Assembly: GCA_033032175.1 (NCBI GenBank)
Contig: CM065321.1
Location: 17,568,501-17,632,500, forward strand
Direction: 5' to 3'
Length of the DNA stretch: 64,000 nt
Origin: Saturnia japonica
Taxonomy: Eukaryota > Arthropoda > Insecta > Lepidoptera > Saturniidae
In this document: piece after piece, positions 57,184 through 64,000 of the stretch
Layout: the number at the start of each line of letters is the position of its first letter
Numbering within the stretch: the stretch's first letter is position 1
Made by a program: the position numbers and the translations under genes
Notes under the pieces: model-generated
Told to the model about the DNA's origin: nothing
The model's database searches: none
Seen by the model: the letters and a program-made list of their open reading frames with translations, nothing else

Positions 57184-58660
57184 AAAGGGCACTATAAGTA
57201 ACAGTGACTTAAAAAAGGTACACCATAAAGTAGTGAATGTGTGAGGCTCTGTTTGCGGGTACTTTAGAAATTTTAAGTAAAACTAAATTGTAACAATGTA
57301 TGTTTGATTAAATTCTAAACTGGGTTTTTATGGACTCTGTATTTTCGTAGCTCTTTAACTCTGTTACCAACTCAACGATGAGTTTTCTAATTTTATGAGT
57401 GTTGTATTGATTAATCTCCAGAAGCTTTTTTGCTTTATATTTAGGGATTTTAATTACATCCTTTATCCTTCTTCTCGAGGAAATGTAAACATATCGTTAC
57501 TGCATATTATTTTAAAAAGTTGCCTCGCCGTTAAAACTAGACATTAATTTCTAAAAACTATTTCTATGTAACCTAACTAAACCGTTTCTTGTAGTAGTAG
57601 AAGGGTTTTGCTACCTCCTCTCCAAGATAGGATGAAGTAAAATAGGGGTTTTTGACACAAGATTAAGTATATCATATTCATAATGTTTTGTCTACCGTTT
57701 GTCTAATGAATCTAAAAACATGACGATGTTTATTATCTGCTCTGAATCAACCTTCATGCACACTCATACCGGATCAGGTCGGCATTTAATACTTGCCTAT
57801 GGCCAATATGACAACGGTCATTGTTAGTGAATCTACCGGCGGCGGCGCGGCGTACGCTGGATACTCTTTCATTATTATATACCAACTTACCATCAACTAC
57901 AGAGTAGTTTTTGTCGAAATAGAAAAAGTGAGCCGTTCTGCAACACTTTTTTATGAAAAAACAGAATTTATAAAACAATAAAATGATTGTTAGGTACTTA
58001 GTAATTATCAATTTTATACCTCCTACCTAATCAATTTGTGTTAGTTGTTTTTAGAACCCAATGAGACGCAAAAGTTGTAAGGATCAAATCCTTCTCAGAA
58101 TAAACACTAAGTTAATTCTAAATATGAGTTATTATTATGTTAGATGTATAAAATATTTCATAATAACGAAACAAAATGAAATTTTTTCTCCAATTTCCCA
58201 ATTTCAAGTATTAAAGCAAGTCAGGAGGTGGCTTAATGGAACTCTGAAAAATTAAACCAGAATTAAGGATGTAAATTCATTCTAACTCTCGCGACGACAA
58301 ATGAAATGAGTTATTTGTGACGTTATAGGGTTAAAGGTTCGTAATCTAGCGGTCGGGGATTTATGTGCCTCTACTCCTCGACGTGACCTACTGAACCCCG
58401 TGCCGCGCCGCGCCGCGCCTCGCCTGTGCCGATGTACGAGTGTGCGACAATCACTACCAGGTCTGATCGTATATGAAGCGCCATTACGCGTAAGCTATTG
58501 AGTTTGATTCATTTACTAAGGATATTACAACATAATTATTGTATGAAAATCTGAATAAGTTGAGAAGCAAATTACGATGATTTTCAAAATTCCATAAAGT
58601 AGTTTTACACACACGATGAAAACTAATTTTTTTACTATTTTTGTTTTTGTTTTTAATTAA
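57184..58660. other. Non-coding, no gene seen
   Basis: AT-rich with GC-rich patches at 57825-57860 and 58330-58480. The 62-codon plus frame and 85-codon minus frame at 57754-58011 overlap antisense to each other and match nothing I know. Confidence 0.45.
58402..58424 (+). repeat. (GCGCC)n GC-rich simple repeat
   Basis: Four near-perfect CGCGC/GCCGC pentamers, the same unit (opposite strand reading) as at 21443. Confidence 0.7.
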
Positions 58661-59710
58661 ATCAAATATAAACTCCGTAAATCATTTATTACATACTTAC
58701 ACGGTTATGACTCATATTTTTACAATTTTTTGTTTTTAATTAGATCAAATATAAACTCCGTAGATCATTTATTATATACCTACATGGTTATGACTAATAT
58801 TTTTACTATTTTTTTGTTATTAATTAGATCAAATATAAACTTCGTAAATCGTTTATTACATACTTACACAGTTATGGCTCATATTTTTACAATTTTTTGT
58901 TTTTAATTAGATCAAATATAAACTCCGTAGATCATTTATTATATACCTACATGGTTATGACTAATATTTTTACTATTTTTTTGTTATTAATTAGATCAAA
59001 TATAAACTGCGTAAATCGTTTATTACATACTTACACGGTTATGACTAATATTTTTACAATTTTTTGTTTTTAATTAGATCAAATATAAACTCCGTAAATC
59101 ATTTATTACTATACCTTACACGGTTATGAATAATATTTTTACTATTTTTTTGTTATTAAATTAGATCAAATATAAACTCCGTAAATCATTTATTACATAC
59201 TTACACAGGTTATGACAAATATTTTTACAATTTTTTTTTTTTTGTTTTTAATTAGATCAAATATAAACTCCGTAAATCATTTATTACATACCTTAAACGG
59301 TTATGACTAATATTTTTACTATTTTTTTGTTATTAATTAGATCAAATATAAACTGCGTAAATCGTTTATTACATACTTACACGGTTATGACTAATATTTT
59401 TACTATTTTTGTTTTTAATTAGGTCAAATATAAACTCCGTAAATCATTTATTACTCACTTACACGGTTATGAATAATATTATTAATATATTTTTTTTTAA
59501 AATTAGATCAAATATAAACTCCGTAAATCATTTATTACTTACTTACACGGTTATGACAAATATTTTTACAATTTTTTTTTTTTTGTTTTTAATTAGATCA
59601 AATATAAACTCCGTAAATCCTTTATTACATACTTAAACGGTTATGACTCATATTTTTACTAATTTCTTGTTTCTTAATAGAACAAACATAAACTCCGTAA
59701 GATTTTTATG
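58661..59710 (+). repeat. Satellite-like array, about 13 copies of an 83-90-bp AT-rich unit
   Basis: Each unit starts ATCAAATATAAACTCCGTAA. Starts are near 58661, 58744, 58828, 58911, 58995, 59078, 59165, 59255, 59341, 59423, 59507, 59597 and 59681. The first five units alternate 83/84 bases: units 2 and 4 (58744-58827 and 58911-58994) are identical, and differ from units 1, 3 and 5 at the same diagnostic sites (TAGATCATTT, ATATACCTACATGG, ACTATTTTTTTG). Later units vary mainly in T-run length, and the last is degenerate. The 75-codon frame at 59409-59636 is three repeats of the array and not a gene. Confidence 0.93.
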
Positions 59711-60134
59711 ATATTTTATATAATACATATATTAAATTAGTCAAGGATTCTTTGAAATCACCTGAAGAGTTATTGAAATTGCATCGGATTAACAAACATC
59801 GTTTTTATCATACTTCAGTAGGTGTAAATATCGTCTAGTAAACATTATATTATGGACGCTTCTGCTAGACTTTTTCATAGATTACTTTGATTTTTCTTTA
59901 TTTTTTCACGTTTCTTTCATTCTTTTTCGAACCGATGATAACTGCTGACCTTCTCAGGACCTAAATTGATTTAAGCATTTTCTTCGCTTACAATGTAAAA
60001 AGAAAATTATAATATCTTATCCACCACATCTTATCAAATACAAATATTTGTTCAGTCATTCTAAATATATTTTTTTTAGAACTATATATAACAAATGTAT
60101 AGAGTGTTAGGCGATGTGTAAGGTGTGAACAGGC

Positions 60135-60289
60135 GTCAACACGTCAACACGCCAACACGCCAACGCTCAGATAACACGGGACTCGCTGTAAATCAACGTG
60201 AGGCGACCGATCGGCGCTCGTGCGACTGTGTGGCTCCGATCGCAATCCCGTTCGATTACTGCCACCTGGCGGCGGCGGCAGGTGTTGAC
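60135..60289. promoter_or_regulatory. Candidate enhancer: GTCAACAC repeats and paired E-boxes
   Basis: An 8-base unit occurs four times in tandem at 60135-60166 (GTCAACAC twice, GCCAACAC, GCCAACGC). Its reverse complement GTGTTGAC recurs at 60282-60289. CACCTG (60263-60268) and CAGGTG (60279-60284) form an inverted E-box pair around a GGC repeat. TGTTGAC resembles forkhead sites and CAGGTG resembles Snail-type E-boxes. No gene is near enough to name a target; the function is inferred from motif clustering alone. Confidence 0.3.
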
Positions 60290-62927
60290 TCGCCGCTGAA
60301 TTAATGCTTTGTTCTCAATGCTTCTGTTTATTTGATTTTGAGCTCAGACGATACACTATTATAGTTAGTACTATAGGTATTTTAGTGTAGTTAAAAAGGC
60401 GTATAGTCTTTGTGATGATTTCGATTTTGTTTATTTTGTACCGTAACCTGAAAATATTTTCAATCAAGACTTGTTTGTTCTCAATTTATGACAAAAATAA
60501 AGCAATTTCGTTAGTATCTACAATCAGAAATAATTTCTGTTTTGAACAAGAAAAACAAACCATAACATGAAACATAACAAACCTTACCACAGTAGGTAGA
60601 CAAGGAAAAGTTTACAATGGCATCTTTTTTTTTTAATTTATAACATTTATTTTGTAAAGTAAGTATAATAAATATTATGTTGAAAATATAACGTTATGGG
60701 AAGTGCGAAGTAATAAAACAGACAAAGCGGAAGCCAATGACTTTATAAAGTTCAAATTTATGATTGAACACATAAACAAGAGCAGACTGTTATGTTCAAT
60801 CTATACAGCATTATAAATTATAATAGTTAAACAGTGGCGAGCGCGGCCGGCACACGTGCATTATATTTTTACAGTTGGTTTAACTGGTATATATCTAACA
60901 GTTTAATTGTAATAAGTTCGAATACATTGCCAATTTACCTCACTTCACATTTATCGATAACAGTTCAACACATACCTACTACACGCTTTTTTAAATATTT
61001 TATATTAAATATTGACTTGATTTCATTGCATTCCAAACTATTTTCTCCAATTTATTACTTCTCACTATCATCAGTACTTGTATTTCCTTCACATAATGAA
61101 GACCTTGAATTGTTCTTAATTCTTGCTTTTTTTCTCGCTTAGAAAAAGTGGTCGGCTAGAACCTCTAACTTCTGTTAAGTTATTAGGAAGAATCTAATTT
61201 TTTTCTAATAGGATTACTATTTCATTACTCTAATTTCACTATGTTACAAAACTTATTTTATCTAAGACATAATTGAGCTACATAACCTCACTATAGGTAG
61301 CTGAAGTAACATGATGTACTGAACAAAATAAACATGAATCTCATCGAACTGTTGAATGCATACTAATATAATTCCTTGTAACAAACGATTACTTACTTAC
61401 CGAGAAGAGAAGTGCGCAGAACTCGAGCCGGCCGAGCGGGGCTTCTAACTTCCCAACAAGTTTCAGTTATATAGAAGGGATCGGAAATTATAGGTGAAAC
61501 TTATGCAATGCGGGGCGTCGTCGGAATCGTCTTTATCTCGGTTTACGACGGTTCGGGGGCGGAGGGGAGCGACGCCGCGGAGGGACTGTTAATCCTCCAA
61601 TGTCATCAATATAGGGTTACGATGCTCGTGAGGCCTATAGGTTTCATATTTTTGTACAAGGAGTTGACGTGATAGCTTGCTTTGACGAAGTATTAAGGCT
61701 TGTACATACTGGTGACAAACTCGATAGCAAAATTACTCTTTTTACTAGAATAGCAATACACGATGTACAATACAGTCGACGGAGAATTGCGACCAGTGAT
61801 AGATGAATACACAGAAAAGTCGTGTCTGCAATTACTATAATGAAAGCTACAAGTTACAAATACAATAAAGAGTCTGAGAACGGACAGCTTCGAAGCGTAA
61901 AATGTGTTCGAAGGAGGTATGGTAGATGCACTTTACTCAGTCATTCATTTATTGTGGTCGTTTCACATCTCATCTGCAACATAGTTTATTAATTATTATT
62001 TTATAAATATTATCTGGATTTTTTTGGTTATTTATTCTTACTTTTATTATTATTATTTAAATTGTTATGAAATTTAAGTATTGTTTTGTAATTGTTCAAT
62101 CATATTTAGTTTCTTTAAAAGTATTATTATTTAATAGGTATCTATTATTATTTGTTATTTTCATTAATTACTATTATTGTTCTTGTTTCAATATTTAAAC
62201 ATTTGTATGTTATAGGAAGACCATTTACTGTTATTAATCTGTTAATTGTAGCTAAGAAAACTAGGATAAATGATTTAATTAAATAAATGCTAACTCATCT
62301 TTACTACCACATTTTTATATTTGTTTTAAAGAAATCATGAACCATCAAAGTACATTTCCTACATTTTTTATGGAAGTGAGAACCCTTGGTTTATTATCAA
62401 GGACAACGGCTGATCAGTCTTTTAACTTTGACCGGTATTTGTTTTGACGTTGTTTCAACGTACTGCAGTGGATTATGTACATTCGCGCAGTGCTGCTCCT
62501 GAGATAGATTGCATCGGCTAAAGCCAAAGAAAGTTATAACTGAACTCATTTAGATAGTTCTTTCCAGGTTATCCACGGCCAGTAATAGTATGCTAGAAGC
62601 TATAATTCAAATATACGTGCTTACTTTAGTAAGCCATGATTAGTAACTAGGAATTAAATTGTTTGTGGTAATATAAAAACAGTCAGAGCCGAGTGTGTGC
62701 GCCAAAATAAACACATCTCGAGACATAAACGTAAGAGAGGAAACTGGCGACAAAGGAGAGGCGACCGTTCCTAATGCCTAATAGAATTTATTAATAAAGG
62801 ACATTTTGACCCCGGGTCGCGTCGTATCGCGCGCTCCCTAACATTCAAACAACTATTATTGTATCGCTCGATTTTTTCCTGCTGACCAAACTTACTACAG
62901 CGGTCTGAGGCGTGAGTGCGGGGGAGC

Positions 62928-62943
62928 GGGGGGGGGGGGGGGG
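62928..62943 (+). repeat. 16-base poly-G run
   Basis: Sixteen consecutive G in a GC-rich patch, preceded by GGGGAGC and followed by ATCGGG. A sequencing-length error is plausible in such a run. Confidence 0.85.
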
Positions 62944-63235
62944 ATCGGGTAGCATGCGAATCGACGTATTACGTGGGAAGTCACAAAACGAAACTGTGTA
63001 CGTGTGTATACAGCTTTTTAATATAGTGTAAGATAAGTCTTGGTGGTGGTATGACTAAGGAAAGTAAAATACCGATCCGAAGTAATTGTGTTGTTGCGTG
63101 ACAACAGATTTATTAAAAAATAATAATTTGTAATTTACTTATATGTTTATAATTATGGATTTAATTATTAATAATATAGTCAACTAATAGTGAAGAAAAA
63201 CAGTATGACAAATCTAAACGCTTGAATAATGTTCT

Positions 63236-63433
63236 CCAGACTGCTAATCCTAATCTGACCAGTTCCATTGAACTTAGACCGCCCAAAATATTGACATTGT
63301 CACTCAATGAAAAGTGAAAACAAGTGATATAAGTAATATTCATTGTTTAGGTTCATACTGCAAATGTCAAACAGAAAATAGTCTATGATTAATAAGTCGC
63401 AGATCGAATTTCGATCATTGGGCGACCGCTAGT
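63236..63433 (+). mobile_element. Helitron-like repeat, family A copy 5 (5'-truncated)
   Basis: Contains TTCCATTGAACTTAGACC, CAAAATATTGACATTGTCAC, TTGTTTAGGTTCATACTGCA and the GGGCGACCGCTAGT end. The upstream part seen in copies 1-4 is absent. Confidence 0.6.
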
Positions 63434-64000
63434 AATTTTAAATTAATGAAGTTGACTCACTATTGGATGATTACACACAGGGGTCACAATCTGAATCACT
63501 AAGAGTACCTACCCGTACGTGAGGTAAAACCAGAGAGCGCGTTGATGAACATTTTATTAAGTCGGTATTCAATAAACTTTTATTATAATCGTTTAAATAA
63601 ACAACAATAATAATAATAAACGACAGTTAGGTCGTAGTCTCTCAGAGGTCACGCCGCGCCGCGCCGCGCCGTGTCGAATGCCTCATTTTTTTTTACGGCA
63701 CATTAAAAAATAAACTGTAATGTCCATTTTGTCAAGAATCTATAATTTTTTTTTCCAATTCTTATTTATGGATTTAGAATATTGAAAAATAAGCGCTATG
63801 GTAACGATTTTTGAAATTATTTTCGATTTGGCGCGTTCAGATCTCCGAGCGCATCATATGAGGAAGTGCGAAATAATGCAAGTTAGCAATCAGCGATCAC
63901 AGAGTGAATACATTTTCTTGATTTTTATTTTTGTTTATTTGTGTAAAAATAATTGAAGGGTGTAATAAATAAACATTTTAATTAAATTAAATCATTTTAA
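63434..64000. other. Non-coding, no gene seen
   Basis: AT-rich, with a (CGCGC)n-type pentamer run at 63652-63672. Nothing else was recognised up to the window end. Confidence 0.5.

Larger units (their letters stand above)
59711..63235. other. Non-coding, with GC-rich islands and regulatory-like motifs
   Basis: AT-rich DNA with islands at 60110-60300, 61410-61600 and 62680-62950. A motif cluster at 60135-60289 and a 16-G run are listed separately. The 102-codon plus frame at 60834-61142 is rich in Ser/Leu/Ile/Phe and has no recognisable domain. Confidence 0.45.

Noticed and set aside
57754..58011. Overlapping frames on both strands with a Gly/Ala-rich start
   Set aside because: No domain, no splice or promoter context, and antisense overlap; could not be supported as an exon.
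59409..59636. 75-codon frame with three repeated peptide blocks
   Set aside because: The repeats are simply the 83-90-bp satellite unit translated; period and start follow the array.
26731..59710. Tandem arrays considered as possible CRISPR
   Set aside because: The repeats are head-to-tail with no unique spacers, units are 195 bp and 83-90 bp, and the context is eukaryotic.

Overview
The window looks like a stretch of moth or butterfly (Lepidoptera) nuclear DNA. It is AT-rich, has no bacterial-type gene organisation, and is full of dispersed repeats of kinds common in Lepidoptera: Helitron-like repeats with 5' TCTATAC and 3' CTAGT ends, mariner remnants, jockey-type non-LTR retrotransposons, other LINE pieces and a tRNA-derived SINE. 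The species assignment is inference from repeat character. I found no host protein-coding gene, rRNA or tRNA. Every open frame above about 130 codons that I can identify belongs to a mobile element, or is an antisense or frame shadow of one.

Layout. 1-6.7 kb: AT-rich, with a LINE reverse-transcriptase tail (3.7-3.9 kb, -) and a Helitron-like copy (4.9-5.2 kb). 6.8-13.35 kb: an internally deleted mariner interrupted by a 6.0-kb jockey-like element on the minus strand (7318-13340, 11-bp target duplication), with intact ORF1 and decayed ORF2. 14.1-15.85 kb: SINE/LINE debris, including a SINE with good Pol III A and B boxes. 17.4-19.2 kb: a LINE endonuclease pseudogene split by a Helitron-like insertion. 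21.5-23.1 kb: a 39-bp inverted repeat beside a ~1-kb LTR-like repeat (-). 23.4-24.5 kb: a 1.1-kb segment bounded by 84-bp inverted repeats. 26.7-27.5 kb: four tandem copies of a 195-bp unit. 31.4-32.8 kb: a short recombinase-like ORF fragment, a foldback element, a Helitron-like copy and a mariner pseudogene. 36.5-37.2 kb: a third mariner pseudogene with a 26-bp perfect inverted repeat beside it. 43-45.5 kb: Helitron-like copies. 45.6-52.6 kb: a second LTR-like copy interrupted by a full-length, apparently intact jockey-like element on the plus strand (46320-52255, 12-bp target duplication, poly-A tail). 52.7-57.2 kb: more repeats and a LINE 3' end sharing its tail with the SINE. 58.7-59.7 kb: about 13 copies of an 83-90-bp satellite with a dimeric higher-order pattern. 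The rest is AT-rich DNA with scattered GC-rich islands.

The best functional unit is the plus-strand jockey-like element. ORF1 is a nucleic-acid-binding Gag-like protein with three CCHC knuckles. ORF2 carries an apurinic-type endonuclease and a reverse transcriptase, and all key motifs seem present. Its ORF1/ORF2 junction is unusual: ORF2 opens in the same frame right after the ORF1 TAG, and the codon aligned with the ATG start of the minus-strand copy is ATT. The nested insertions give a relative order of events: mariner before jockey copy 1, LTR-like repeat before jockey copy 2, LINE before Helitron-like B1.
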